Positions 43,169-52,260 of a stretch of DNA of 64,000 nucleotides are shown in pieces. Every line of letters begins with the position of its first letter. The stretch's first letter is position 1. Source of the stretch: Eubacterium sp. (GTDB taxonomy: Bacteria > Bacillota > Clostridia > Lachnospirales > Lachnospiraceae); NCBI GenBank assembly GCA_021769425.1, contig JAETSX010000003.1:1-64000 (forward strand), given 5' to 3'. Both the position numbers and the translations under genes were made by a program. The notes under the pieces were generated by a model. That model saw only the letters and a program-made list of their open reading frames with translations, ran no database searches and was not told the DNA's origin.

Positions 43169-43897
43169 TTGAAAATAGTAAAAGAAAGTTTGTTACATCT
43201 GTTATTTCCGCCAAGATGCCCATTTTGTGATGGAATATTGTTTCATTCCGTATTTCTTCCTCCGGAACAGGTATGCAGTGAGTGCCTTGACAGACAGGAG
43301 TATGTGAAAGAGCCGGTGTGTCAGAAATGCGGCAAGCCTTTGGAGGATGAACGGGAAGAATACTGCTACGACTGCAGCCGGAGGAACTGGGAGTATGTTC
43401 AGGGAAAGGCTCTGTGGGTCTACAAGGGCACAGTGAGAGACTCCCTGTACCGGTTTAAATATCATAACCGCCGGGAATATGCCAGGTATTACGGCAGAGA
43501 ACTGGCGCGTATTTATGGCGGTTGGATCAGGCGTTGCAGGATTCAGGCAATCATTCCCATACCACTTTCCCGGAGACGGCTGAGGCAGCGGGGTTTTAAC
43601 CAGGCAGATCTGGTTGCAAGGCAGGTAGGAAAAGAATTGGGGATACCTGTTTACAGCCATTTACTGCTCCGAGTCAGAGACACCAGGGCGCAGAAAGAAT
43701 TAAATGACGAAGAACGGAAAAATAATCTGAAAAGGGCTTTTAAAACCAGGGCAAATAAGGTACAATTAGACCATATCTTACTAATAGATGATATTTATAC
43801 GACTGGAAGTACGATGAACGAGGCGGCAAAGGAGTTAAAGCAGGCCGGGGCAGTGAGGGTATACTGCCTGAGCATCAGCATCGGCAGAGGATATTAG
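43169..43897 (+). CDS. comF: ComF family phosphoribosyltransferase-like protein
   Basis: 242 residues from a TTG start at 43169. The N-terminal zinc finger has Cys pairs (CPFC, CSEC, CQKCGK, CYDC). The C-terminal half is a type I phosphoribosyltransferase fold (IIPIPLSRRRLRQRGFNQADLVA; PRPP loop ILLIDDIYTTGSTMNEAAKELK). ComF is needed for DNA uptake in competent bacteria; in non-competent species its role is unclear. It is followed by a yvyF-like gene, as in the Bacillus comF-flagellar region. Confidence 0.9.
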   Translation: MKIVKESLLHLLFPPRCPFCDGILFHSVFLPPEQVCSECLDRQEYVKEPVCQKCGKPLEDEREEYCYDCSRRNWEYVQGKALWVYKGTVRDSLYRFKYHNRREYARYYGRELARIYGGWIRRCRIQAIIPIPLSRRRLRQRGFNQADLVARQVGKELGIPVYSHLLLRVRDTRAQKELNDEERKNNLKRAFKTRANKVQLDHILLIDDIYTTGSTMNEAAKELKQAGAVRVYCLSISIGRGY

Positions 43898-43909
43898 GAG
43901 GAAAAGGAT

Positions 43910-44317
43910 ATGGAAGTAAGGAATTGCAAAGGTTGTGGAAGACTTTTTAATTATCTGCAGGGACCGCATTTATGTCCGGGATGCATGGCGGAGCTGGAAG
44001 ACAAGTTTCAGCAGGTAAAAGAATTTCTGAGAGAAAACCCCAAAGCGCCGCTGAATGTAATTGCTGAGACGAATGATGTCTCTGTGAAACAGATTAAGCA
44101 GTGGGTAAGAGAGGAACGTCTCACTTTTACAGAGGAATCCCAGATTACCCTGGAATGCGAAGCATGCGGAGGGAAGGTTTTAACCGGAAGATTCTGTGAT
44201 AAATGCAGGGCAAATCTTCAGAATGAACTTTCCGGCGCCCTGAAGCGTCCCACTGGAAGCGTGGCTCCTAAGAAGAATACAAGCACGAAAGACAGAATGA
44301 GGTTTTTGGATAATTAA
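43910..44317 (+). CDS. YvyF/TIGR03826-type flagellar-region zinc protein
   Basis: 135 residues with two zinc ribbons (CKGCGRLF...CPGC; CEACGGKVLTGRFCDKCRANL) around a small HTH-like segment (APLNVIAETNDVSVKQIKQWVREERL). This layout is the flagellar-operon protein YvyF, found between comF and flgM in Bacillus. It may act as a flagellar gene regulator. The start is 12 nt after comF with GGAGGAAAAGG. A long-loop GGCAGAATA/TATTCTGCC hairpin (44325-44391) follows. Confidence 0.85.
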   Translation: MEVRNCKGCGRLFNYLQGPHLCPGCMAELEDKFQQVKEFLRENPKAPLNVIAETNDVSVKQIKQWVREERLTFTEESQITLECEACGGKVLTGRFCDKCRANLQNELSGALKRPTGSVAPKKNTSTKDRMRFLDN

Positions 44318-44463
44318 AACGGCGGGCAGAATATACTGTTCATGGACAGGAAGTATCAAAGAGCATCTTTGTTCAGGGCAGGTATTCTGCCTTGTATTAA
44401 TAATGGGAAAGACTTTCCTTGACGGTAAATGTGTGCTATAATAAGGCTGATTAATTTCGGGAA

Positions 44464-44898
44464 ATGGACGGTGCACATATGTTAAATGAAGAAAGAATTC
44501 GCCTTATGACGAAATTGGCCTCATATGAGGAGGGCGAGGGCAAAGAGTATATGCCCATCAGACAGTTTTACCGGAAGGATTATGTAAGCTATGAGATGAT
44601 GAAGACATTTATTACTTCCACAATATCTTTTGGCATTTTGTTTTTGTGCTGGATTATATACAAAATGGATGAAATAACAGACTTGTTAAATGGCAGGGAT
44701 TTGCCGGAACTGGGTGTTTCCATCCTGATAAAATATGCTGTATTTGTTTGCGCCTATCAGGTGATTGCCTATGCGGTGTATACCAGACGTTATAAAAGGG
44801 CCACCGCCAGCATGAGAAGATATTATGCCGCTCTGAAGAAAGTAGAGAAGCTTCAGGAGAAGGAAGAAAGATTACAGCCTTTGGAGGATTGGAAATGA
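44464..44898 (+). CDS. Small membrane protein of unknown function
   Basis: 144 residues (an ATG at 44479 is an alternative start). A soluble N-terminus (LNEERIRLMTKLASYEEGEGKEYMPIRQFYRKDYVSYEMMKTF in two parts) precedes two membrane helices (FITSTISFGILFLCWIIY and ILIKYAVFVCAYQVIAYAVY) and a charged C-terminal helix. I do not know a named family. Its stop overlaps the next gene (ATGA), and the pair precedes cdaA, which suggests a cell-envelope or c-di-AMP-related job. Confidence 0.75.
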   Translation: MDGAHMLNEERIRLMTKLASYEEGEGKEYMPIRQFYRKDYVSYEMMKTFITSTISFGILFLCWIIYKMDEITDLLNGRDLPELGVSILIKYAVFVCAYQVIAYAVYTRRYKRATASMRRYYAALKKVEKLQEKEERLQPLEDWK

Positions 44899-45887
44899 CA
44901 GGTTTGTTGGAAATGAGGGAGAAACTGCGGACATTTTATGGTAAATATGAGCTGTATGTAGCAGCAGGACTCAAGTTTGTTCTGGGATTGGTGGTTTTTT
45001 CCATTATTAATGGTAACATTGGTTATATGGAAAAGCTGAATCAGCCTGCGGCAGTATTGCTTCTGTCCCTGTTATGTGCGTTTTTCCCAATCAATGCTAT
45101 GGCGGCGCTGGCCTGCGGCCTGATATTGCTGCATTTATCAGCCGTATCATTGGAAGCATGTGCCATTGGGCTGTGCCTGTTTTTACTGCTGCTGTTTATG
45201 TATGGAAAGTTTGCGCCGAAAAATGGTTTCAGTGCAATTTTAACCGCAGTGCTCTGTTTTTTCCAAGTGCCCCAGGTAATGCCTGCAGCAGTAGGAATGT
45301 TGCGGGGACCTTCTGCATATTTTTCAGTATTGTGCGGGACTGTTACTTATTATTATCTCAAGGGGGTGCAGGATAATCTGGTGAATTTTACTTCCACAGA
45401 AGAGACAGAGGGGCTTGCCAAATTTACGGCAGCGCTGAAAATATTTACCGGAAATAGGGAGATGTACCTGGTATTGGCGGCATTTTTGATTACATCTCTG
45501 ACAGTATATCTGATTCGCCGTCAGGCCATCAGCCATGCCTGGAGAGTTGCCATGGTTGTGGGAAATGTACTGGAGCTGATTATTTTTCTGCTGGGATACA
45601 TTCTGTTGGATTTGACGGATAAGATACTGTGGGTTTTCGTGGGCATTTTGATTTCCATGGGAGTTTGCCTGGTTTTGGAATTCTTTTTCTATAATCTGGA
45701 TTATTCCAGAGTGGAACGGGTACAATTTGAAGATGATGAGTATTATTATTTTGTAAAAGCTGTTCCAAAAGTATTTGTGGCTAAGAAGGAAAAGCGGGTG
45801 AAGAGGATTACACCTGGGAAGCGGACTACAGTAGGACGCAGGGAACTGGCGGAGGAACTTGATATTGATCAGGATTTACTGGATTAG
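44895..45887 (+). CDS. Polytopic membrane protein of unknown function upstream of cdaA
   Basis: 330 residues from ATG 44895 (GGAGG at 44883-44887; an ATG at 44889 is too close). About eight to nine membrane helices occupy residues 15-265. A soluble basic C-terminal tail follows (FEDDEYYYFVKAVPKVFVAKKEKRVKRITPGKR...), ending in ELDIDQDLLD. An LGAS-like or transport motif is not visible. It is coupled to the gene before it and lies 110 nt before cdaA. Membrane proteins of this kind sit at this spot in several Lachnospiraceae as far as I recall, but their function is unknown. Confidence 0.75.
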   Translation: MTGLLEMREKLRTFYGKYELYVAAGLKFVLGLVVFSIINGNIGYMEKLNQPAAVLLLSLLCAFFPINAMAALACGLILLHLSAVSLEACAIGLCLFLLLLFMYGKFAPKNGFSAILTAVLCFFQVPQVMPAAVGMLRGPSAYFSVLCGTVTYYYLKGVQDNLVNFTSTEETEGLAKFTAALKIFTGNREMYLVLAAFLITSLTVYLIRRQAISHAWRVAMVVGNVLELIIFLLGYILLDLTDKILWVFVGILISMGVCLVLEFFFYNLDYSRVERVQFEDDEYYYFVKAVPKVFVAKKEKRVKRITPGKRTTVGRRELAEELDIDQDLLD

Positions 45888-45997
45888 GATCCTGAAAGAA
45901 GCAGGTAAGAATAAAAATAAATTAAATTAAATAAAAATAAATAAAAAGTAGATGAAAAATATGACGGAATATTTGAAAGCGGGAAGGGGATGAAAGT

Positions 45998-46903
45998 ATG
46001 ATAGAGGATTTGTTGGCGGCGTTAAGTTCTTTTGCATCAAAATATCTGTTTTGGGTAGACAGCCACAATATTACCAAGACGGATATTGCGGAAATTATCA
46101 TAATTTCATTCCTGATTTACAATATTTTGGTGTGGTTTAAGCAGACGAGGGCCTGGAACTTACTGAAAGGAATTATTGTGGTGCTGGTTTTTGTGTTGGT
46201 CTGCGCGATCTTTCAGATGAACAATATTCTATGGATTGCAGGAAAGACCATCAATGTAATTGCAATTGCAATTATCATCGTATTTCAGCCGGAACTGCGC
46301 AGGGCTTTAGAGCAGCTTGGACAGAAAAACTTTATTACGTCGCTGTTTTCCTTTGATTCTCAGAAGAATCAGGAACGGTTCAGTGAACGTGTGACCAATG
46401 AGATTGTGAAAGCAACTTATGAGATGGCAAAGGTAAAGACAGGAGCTTTGATTGTGGTGGAACAGGATGTGGTTCTGGGGGAATTTGAGAGAACCGGAAT
46501 TGCGTTGGATTCCCTTGTTTCCAGTCAGCTTTTGATTAATATATTTGAGCATAATACTCCGCTGCACGACGGAGCCATTATTGTCCGGGGAGACAGGATT
46601 GTGTCAGCCACCTGTTATCTGCCCCTTTCTGACAATATGGGGCTGAGCAAGGAGCTTGGAACCAGGCACCGGGCGGCAGTGGGGATCAGTGAAGTTTGCG
46701 ACGCTTTAACGATTGTAGTGTCGGAGGAAACCGGGAATGTTTCTATCGCCATTGGCGGAGAATTATATCGGAATGTGGATGCAGAGTATTTGAAAGGAAA
46801 ATTGAATTTCATCCGAAAAGGCGCAATGGACGTGGCGAGATTCAAACTGTGGAAAAGGAGGATGAAGAATGTTCAGGAAAATGATAAAGCATCTGGTGAA
46901 TAA
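45998..46903 (+). CDS. cdaA: CdaA diadenylate cyclase
   Basis: 301 residues, usual for CdaA. Three N-terminal membrane helices precede the DAC domain, which converts two ATP to cyclic di-AMP. The catalytic motifs DGA (LHDGAIIVRGDRI) and RHR (LGTRHRAAVGISE) are both intact. C-di-AMP controls potassium and osmotic balance and cell-wall integrity. GGGAAGGGG precedes the ATG. The next genes, cdaR and glmM, encode its two known interaction partners, and the cdaR start overlaps by 35 nt. Confidence 0.95.
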   Translation: MIEDLLAALSSFASKYLFWVDSHNITKTDIAEIIIISFLIYNILVWFKQTRAWNLLKGIIVVLVFVLVCAIFQMNNILWIAGKTINVIAIAIIIVFQPELRRALEQLGQKNFITSLFSFDSQKNQERFSERVTNEIVKATYEMAKVKTGALIVVEQDVVLGEFERTGIALDSLVSSQLLINIFEHNTPLHDGAIIVRGDRIVSATCYLPLSDNMGLSKELGTRHRAAVGISEVCDALTIVVSEETGNVSIAIGGELYRNVDAEYLKGKLNFIRKGAMDVARFKLWKRRMKNVQENDKASGE

Positions 46904-48266
46904 TGCCGGACTGAAGGTTCTGTCCATTCTCTTGTCCATTGTTCTGTGGATGGTTGTGGTGAAACTGGCGGATCCGGATATGACTAAGACTTTTTCTGTT
47001 TCTGTGGAAATTCTCAATAAAGATGTGGTTGCCGAGATGGGAAAAGTGCCCGATGTGGTAGGAGAGACAGATATTGCGGTGTTTTATATTACCGGTCCGA
47101 GAAGTTATGTGGAGAAAATGAGCGGGGATGATTTCAATGTAACTGCAGATTTAAGCCAGTTGGATTTAAGGCAGGACGGAGATACCAAGCTGGTTCCGAT
47201 AGAAATCAGCGCCCGAAAATATGACAGATATATTACCATCAATCAGAGAACGGTGAATCTGCAGATCACCCTGGAAGATTTGTCAGAACAGAAGTTTGTG
47301 ATTACTGCGGAGGCAATAGGAACGCCGGCAGAGGGCTGTGCCATTGGAGATGTGGAAGTGACGCCGAATCTATTGAATATTTCGGGCCCTGAGTCTATTG
47401 TGTCCAGAATCAGCCGTGTATCAGCTGCGATTAATGTGGACGGCGTATCCAGCGACGTATCAGATAATGTGATTCCAACGCTGTATGATGAAGACAATAA
47501 GCCCATAACGTCGGACCTTCTGGAAATGAATCAGAGTGCAGTGACAATCCGGGCGAATATACTTGGAACCAAAAGCGTGCCCATCCGGTGTCAGGTCAGC
47601 GGAACGCCGGCAGAGGGTTATGAGTACCGGGGGTTGGAATATGCGCCGGATTCCGTGTTAATTAAGGGAGAGGCGGAGGTCTTGAACAGTATCAGCGCCA
47701 TCAATATTCCGGAAGATGTGATTAATATAGACGGAGCAAGGGAAGAGAGAGAGGTTTCTATTGATATCACGCCTTATCTGGCAGAAGCAGGCGTGTCTCT
47801 GGTGGATGATACAACCAATCAGATTGTAGTGCAGGTATTGATTGAACAGAAAGAAAGCAAGGTCTTCAATGTTCCAGTGGAGAAGATTCAGGTTACCGGG
47901 TTGGGCCAGGATTATGAGCTGACTTACAGCGGAAGTTCCGTACCGGTTTCTGTCCGGGCCCTGAAGGAATATATGGATACTTTGGAAATCGGGAATATCG
48001 GCGCTTCCATTGATGTTACGGGTTTGGAACCGGGCAGCCACACGGTAGAACTGACAATTACGCTGCCGGGCGAACAGTTTGAAGCACAGGAGGCTGCGAG
48101 AGTTCAGATTACCATTGAGGATAAGAATGCAGAACCGGAACCGGAGCAGGATGAGACGCAGGAGAATGTCGGAGATTCTGAGGACCGGGAAGAAAATAAT
48201 GGTAATAATGATGAAAATGGAAATAATAGGGATAGTGCAGACAGAAGCGTCAGAGACAGCAATTAA
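46869..48266 (+). CDS. cdaR: CdaR, YbbR-domain regulator of CdaA
   Basis: 465 residues. One N-terminal membrane helix (LKVLSILLSIVLWMVVV) is followed by four extracytoplasmic YbbR-type repeats; the recurring AEAIGTPAEGCAIGDVEVTP and VSGTPAEGYEYRGLEYAP show the duplication. It ends in a low-complexity Asn/Glu/Asp tail (about 415-465). CdaR binds CdaA and modulates c-di-AMP synthesis. The gene overlaps cdaA, so the two are co-translated. Confidence 0.93.
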   Translation: MFRKMIKHLVNNAGLKVLSILLSIVLWMVVVKLADPDMTKTFSVSVEILNKDVVAEMGKVPDVVGETDIAVFYITGPRSYVEKMSGDDFNVTADLSQLDLRQDGDTKLVPIEISARKYDRYITINQRTVNLQITLEDLSEQKFVITAEAIGTPAEGCAIGDVEVTPNLLNISGPESIVSRISRVSAAINVDGVSSDVSDNVIPTLYDEDNKPITSDLLEMNQSAVTIRANILGTKSVPIRCQVSGTPAEGYEYRGLEYAPDSVLIKGEAEVLNSISAINIPEDVINIDGAREEREVSIDITPYLAEAGVSLVDDTTNQIVVQVLIEQKESKVFNVPVEKIQVTGLGQDYELTYSGSSVPVSVRALKEYMDTLEIGNIGASIDVTGLEPGSHTVELTITLPGEQFEAQEAARVQITIEDKNAEPEPEQDETQENVGDSEDREENNGNNDENGNNRDSADRSVRDSN

Positions 48267-48361
48267 AGAGTTTGCGCCCAAATAGACAAAAAGCGCCAAA
48301 GACGGCGGGGAAAGGATGTGCGCCTGAGCAGAAGAAAGACAGACGCGGAATGGAGGAAATT

Positions 48362-49711
48362 ATGGCAAGAATGTTTGGAACAGATGGAGTGAGAGGAGTG
48401 GCTGGTACAGAGCTTACCATTGAACTGGCTATGAAGCTGGGGCAGGCGGGAGCCTATGTGCTGACGAAAGAGAGATCATACCAGCCCACGATTATCGTAG
48501 GATGTGATACGCGTATTTCCGGCGGAATGCTGGCAAATGCATTGATGGCAGGAATCTGTTCCGTAGGAGCGAATGCGGTGTACATGGGAGTCATGCCTAC
48601 GCCGGCCATTGCATATCTGGTTCGGAAGCATAAAGTAGAAGCGGGTGTTGTGATTTCCGCTTCTCATAATCCGATGGAATTTAACGGAATCAAGTTTTTT
48701 AACGGAGACGGATATAAATTGTCTGATGAACTGGAAGACGAGATAGAAGCCCTGATCAAAAACGGCATGCGGGATGTTGCCATGCCTCTTGGGTCAGGAA
48801 TCGGAAATATCAGCTATCGGTTTGACGCCAGAGAAGAATATGTATTTTTCATGAAGAAAACCATGCCCCTGGATTTAAGCGGCCTGAAGATTGTAGTGGA
48901 CTGTGCCGAAGGCGCTTCCCATTACACTGCGGTAGAGACTTTAAAGGGGTTGGGAGCCAATCTTGTGGCAATTCACATCAATCCTGACGGCACCAATATC
49001 AATGCCAACTGCGGATCCACCCATATGGATGAACTGCGGGCCAGGGTGGTTTATGAGAAGGCAAATATCGGCATTGCTTTTGACGGTGATGCAGACCGTA
49101 TGCTGGCCGTGGATGAAAACGGTGATGTGGTGGACGGCGATCAGATTATGGCGATTATCGGAAATTACATGAAAGAGCATGGCAAACTGAAAAAGGATAC
49201 CATCGTAGGGACTGTAATGAGTAACCTGGGCTTTACCCTGATGGGAAAAGAGCGGGGAATCCATATTGAACAAACCAAAGTGGGAGACCGCTATGTGTTG
49301 GAAAATATGAAAGAAAATGGATATAATATCGGCGGAGAGCAGTCGGGCCATATTATTTTCCTGGATGAAAATACCACCGGAGACGGGCTACTCAGCGCAT
49401 TGCACCTGCTGGAAGTTATGGTAGAGACGAAAGAACCCCTTTCCCAGCTTTCCCAGATTATGGAAGTGTTGCCTCAGGCGCTGGTAAACGCCAAAGTGCC
49501 GAACCATAAGAAAGAGCGCTTTATGGATTATCCGGAAATCGCCCAGGCGGTCCAGAAACTGGAACAGAAATTTGCAGGAGAAGGCAGAGTGCTGATCCGG
49601 CCCTCCGGAACCGAGCCTTTGGTCCGTGTTATGATAGAAGGAAAGAACCAAAGCGAGATCAATCAGGACGCAAAAGAACTGGCAGACCTGATTATGAGGA
49701 ATATGCTTTAG
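48362..49711 (+). CDS. glmM: Phosphoglucosamine mutase
   Basis: 449 residues from ATG 48362 (GGAGGAAATT upstream; earlier in-frame codons are not typical). It converts glucosamine-6-phosphate to glucosamine-1-phosphate for peptidoglycan precursors. The phospho-serine loop ISASHNPMEFNGIKFF, the metal loop AFDGDADRML, the sugar loop GGEQSGHIIF and the phosphate-binding RPSGTEPLVRVM are all present. GlmM also binds and inhibits CdaA; the cdaA-cdaR-glmM order is the conserved one. Confidence 0.97.
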   Translation: MARMFGTDGVRGVAGTELTIELAMKLGQAGAYVLTKERSYQPTIIVGCDTRISGGMLANALMAGICSVGANAVYMGVMPTPAIAYLVRKHKVEAGVVISASHNPMEFNGIKFFNGDGYKLSDELEDEIEALIKNGMRDVAMPLGSGIGNISYRFDAREEYVFFMKKTMPLDLSGLKIVVDCAEGASHYTAVETLKGLGANLVAIHINPDGTNINANCGSTHMDELRARVVYEKANIGIAFDGDADRMLAVDENGDVVDGDQIMAIIGNYMKEHGKLKKDTIVGTVMSNLGFTLMGKERGIHIEQTKVGDRYVLENMKENGYNIGGEQSGHIIFLDENTTGDGLLSALHLLEVMVETKEPLSQLSQIMEVLPQALVNAKVPNHKKERFMDYPEIAQAVQKLEQKFAGEGRVLIRPSGTEPLVRVMIEGKNQSEINQDAKELADLIMRNML

Positions 49712-49712
49712 T

Positions 49713-49784
49713 TTACCATGAGGAGGGACCCAGCTCTTACCATGAGGAGGGACCCAGCATTTACCATGAGGAGGGACCCAGCTC
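49713..49784. repeat. Three tandem 24-bp repeats after glmM
   Basis: The unit starting TTACCATGAGGAGGGACC begins at 49713, 49737 and 49761, with a partial fourth at 49785. Its reverse complement resembles the 46-bp unit downstream (TCCCT...ATGGT). The last copy can pair CCCAGCT with AGCTGGG and TTACC with GGTAA, making a hairpin at about 49776-49819. Confidence 0.85.
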
Positions 49785-49798
49785 TTACCATTGAGTAT

Positions 49799-50107
49799 TC
49801 CAAAAAGGTAAAAAGCTGGGAGGAGTCCTGATGGTCAGAAGAACATCCAAAAGGCAAAAAACTAGGAGGAGTCCTGATGGTCAGAAGAACACCCAAAAGG
49901 CAAAAAACTAGGAGGATCCCCAATGGTCAGAAGAACATCCAAAAGGCAAAAAACTAGGAGGATCCCTGATGGTCAGAAGAACATCCAAAAGGCAAAAAAC
50001 TAGGAGGATCCCCGATGGTCAGAAGAACATCCAAAAGGTAAAAAACTGAGAGGATCCCCAATGGTCAGCGACTCCTCCACAGCACAGAAAGCCCTGGAGG
50101 AGCCCTG
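49799..50107 (+). repeat. 46-bp tandem repeats, each with a Shine-Dalgarno and an ATG
   Basis: ATGs occur at 49831, 49877, 49923, 49969, 50015 and 50061, exactly 46 nt apart. Most are preceded by GGAGGATCCC or GGAGGAGTCC, and most are followed by GTCAGAAGAACATCC or a close variant. A degenerate seventh unit leads to the ATG at 50108 before HPr. Since 46 is not a multiple of three, each ATG opens a different frame and gives short basic peptides. The whole gap 49712-50146 consists of these repeats. Confidence 0.9.
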
Positions 50108-50146
50108 ATGGTGTCAGCGGAGAAAAATGTAATTGGAGGAACGAGG

Positions 50147-50410
50147 ATGGTTAGTCAGAAAGTCAGAATTAAAAACCCTACGGGCCTGCACCTGCGGCCT
50201 GCAGGAATTTTGTGTAAAGAAGCAGTGAAATTCAAATCATTGATTACATTTAACTTTAAAGGAGGAACAGCCAACGCCAAAAGTGTGTTAAGCGTACTGG
50301 GCGCATGCATCAAATCCGGAGATTCCATTGAATTTGTCTGTGAAGGCGAAGATGAAGAAGAAGCGCTCCATGCTGTTGTAACGGCAGTGGAAAGCGGTTT
50401 GGGAGAATAA
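50147..50410 (+). CDS. ptsH: HPr phosphocarrier protein
   Basis: 87 residues from ATG 50147 (GGAACGAGG upstream; an in-frame ATG at 50108 would add 13 residues). His15 in GLHLRPAG accepts phosphate from enzyme I and passes it to sugar-specific PTS enzymes. Ser46 in AKSVLSVLG is the regulatory site used by HPr kinase in Firmicutes for catabolite control. Length and both sites are canonical. Ordinary ptsI is not adjacent. The repeat array directly upstream is unusual. Confidence 0.92.
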   Translation: MVSQKVRIKNPTGLHLRPAGILCKEAVKFKSLITFNFKGGTANAKSVLSVLGACIKSGDSIEFVCEGEDEEEALHAVVTAVESGLGE

Positions 50411-50417
50411 CAGGAAT

Positions 50418-51314
50418 ATGACGGGAAAGGAAAAAGTACAGATTTTATTGTCCGCCTATCAGGGAGAACAATTTTTGGAAGAACAGTTGGACAGTCTGTT
50501 AAAACAGAGTTGGAAGAATCTGGAAATTCTGATCCGCGACGACGGATCGACGGACGGCACCAGGAAAATATTGGAAGATTACAGTGGGAAATATAAACAT
50601 ATAAAATATTTTCCAGGGAAAAATATAGGCGTAACGAAGAGTTTTTTTAAACTGTTGAAAAAGTCAGATGCAGAATATGTGGCATTTTGCGATCAGGATG
50701 ATGTTTGGCTGGAACATAAGGTGGAAGCGGCGGTCCGTAAACTGGCAAAGGAGGCGGGCCCTGCTCTGTACTGCGGCAATAAAATTCTGGTAGATCATAC
50801 CCTCGCCCCCTTGAAAAAGCAGAACAGGCATAATCTGAAACCGGGATTTGGGAATGCAGCGGTGGAGTGTATCTGTACCGGCTGTACGGCGGTGATGAAC
50901 CGGGAACTGGCGGATATTCTCACAGCACGGCTGCCGGAATATGCCATTCTCCATGACTGGTGGACGTATTTAGCGGCTTCTTATGTGGGTAAGGTGATAT
51001 TTGACTCCCATCCGTATATCCTCTATCGTCAGCACGGGGGAAATGTGGTGGGAGCCAAAGGGGGATTCTGGGGAGAGGTACAGTCCAAGGCAGCTTATCT
51101 GAAAAAAAGCCGGGGTAAATTAAAGAGGCAGCTCAGTGAGTTTGCCAGGTTGTATCAGGGAGACAGAGAAAAGGACAGACTGGTGCAGCAGATTTTGGCG
51201 GCGGAGAAATTCCCAGGCAGGCTGCGGATTCTCTGGAACCGTAACATGTACCGGCAGAATGCATTGGATGAAGTTATTATGAGAATATTATTTCTGATAA
51301 ACAGAATGCTGTAA
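50418..51314 (+). CDS. GT2 glycosyltransferase, rhamnosyltransferase-like
   Basis: 298 residues; it begins 7 nt after HPr. The GT-A motifs are VQILLSAYQGEQFLEEQLDSLLKQSW, IRDDGSTDGT, and CDQDDVW, followed by CGNKILVD and a distinctive HDWWTYLAAS. Members of this GT2 branch transfer rhamnose or related sugars to cell-wall polysaccharides. It is closely similar in layout to the minus-strand gene at 58780-59712. dTDP-rhamnose genes directly downstream support the rhamnosyl assignment. Confidence 0.87.
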   Translation: MTGKEKVQILLSAYQGEQFLEEQLDSLLKQSWKNLEILIRDDGSTDGTRKILEDYSGKYKHIKYFPGKNIGVTKSFFKLLKKSDAEYVAFCDQDDVWLEHKVEAAVRKLAKEAGPALYCGNKILVDHTLAPLKKQNRHNLKPGFGNAAVECICTGCTAVMNRELADILTARLPEYAILHDWWTYLAASYVGKVIFDSHPYILYRQHGGNVVGAKGGFWGEVQSKAAYLKKSRGKLKRQLSEFARLYQGDREKDRLVQQILAAEKFPGRLRILWNRNMYRQNALDEVIMRILFLINRML

Positions 51315-51333
51315 ATTGGCAATGGAGGAAACC

Positions 51334-52206
51334 ATGAAGAAAATACTGGTGACAGGCTGCAACGGACAGCTTGGAAGAGCAATCAACAAAGAATACGAAA
51401 AAGACAATGTGGAATTTATCAATACCGATGTGCAGGCGGGAGAAGGAATCACAGCCCTGGATATTACAAATATTGCACAGGTCATGGAACTGGTGCGGGA
51501 AACCAGGCCGGATGTGATCATCAACTGTGCCGCCCACACGGCGGTGGATTTGTGCGAACAGCAGTGGGACAGCGCATATCGGATTAATGCCATTGGTCCA
51601 CGAAATTTAAGCATCGCCGCTTCTGACGTGAAAGCGAAGCTGGTTCATGTGTCTACAGACTATGTATTTGACGGAAACGGAACCAGGCCTTACACGGAGT
51701 TTGATCCGGTGGGACCTGCCAGCGCATACGGCAAAACCAAACTGGAAGGTGAGAATTTTGTAAAAGAGTTTGCGGAGCATTATTTTATCCTTCGGTCTGC
51801 CTGGCTGTATGGGGACGGAAAGAATTTTATCAAGACCATGCTGCGGCTGTCAGAAACTCACGCTCAGGTTAGCGTGGTGATGGATCAGGTGGGGAACCCT
51901 ACCAGTGCCGTAGAATTGGCGAAAATGATTCATTTTTTGGAGCCTACAGAAAATTACGGCCTGTTTCATGCTACTTGTGAAGGAGGTTGTAGCTGGGCGG
52001 ATCTGGCAGAAGAAACTTTCCGGCTGGCAGGAAAATCCACCCAGGTAGAACGGGTGACAACAGAGGAATATCGTCGGCGTAATCCCAATCAGGCGTCTCG
52101 TCCTGCTTATTCTATTTTAGAAAATTACATGATAAAATTAACCAGTGACTACACAATGGCAGACTGGAAAGATGCGTTAAAGACTTATATGGAATCCCTA
52201 AGATAA
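51334..52206 (+). CDS. rmlD: dTDP-4-dehydrorhamnose reductase
   Basis: 290 residues from ATG 51334 (GGAGGAAACC upstream). It catalyses the last step of dTDP-L-rhamnose synthesis. NAD(P)-binding ILVTGCNGQLGRAINKEY at the N-terminus, VINCAAHTAVDLCE, the STDYVFDG segment and the catalytic Tyr-x3-Lys in AYGKTKLEGE are present. It lies upstream of rmlB in the same direction. Confidence 0.94.
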   Translation: MKKILVTGCNGQLGRAINKEYEKDNVEFINTDVQAGEGITALDITNIAQVMELVRETRPDVIINCAAHTAVDLCEQQWDSAYRINAIGPRNLSIAASDVKAKLVHVSTDYVFDGNGTRPYTEFDPVGPASAYGKTKLEGENFVKEFAEHYFILRSAWLYGDGKNFIKTMLRLSETHAQVSVVMDQVGNPTSAVELAKMIHFLEPTENYGLFHATCEGGCSWADLAEETFRLAGKSTQVERVTTEEYRRRNPNQASRPAYSILENYMIKLTSDYTMADWKDALKTYMESLR

Positions 52207-52260
52207 ATGTATTAATAAAACTATATGCGACGTAAATATGATGAAAGAGGAGAAATCATT

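Noticed and set aside
49799-50107. CRISPR array or repeat-protein gene
   Set aside because: 46-bp units have no spacers, and the period shifts frame at each copy, so no repeat protein can be read.
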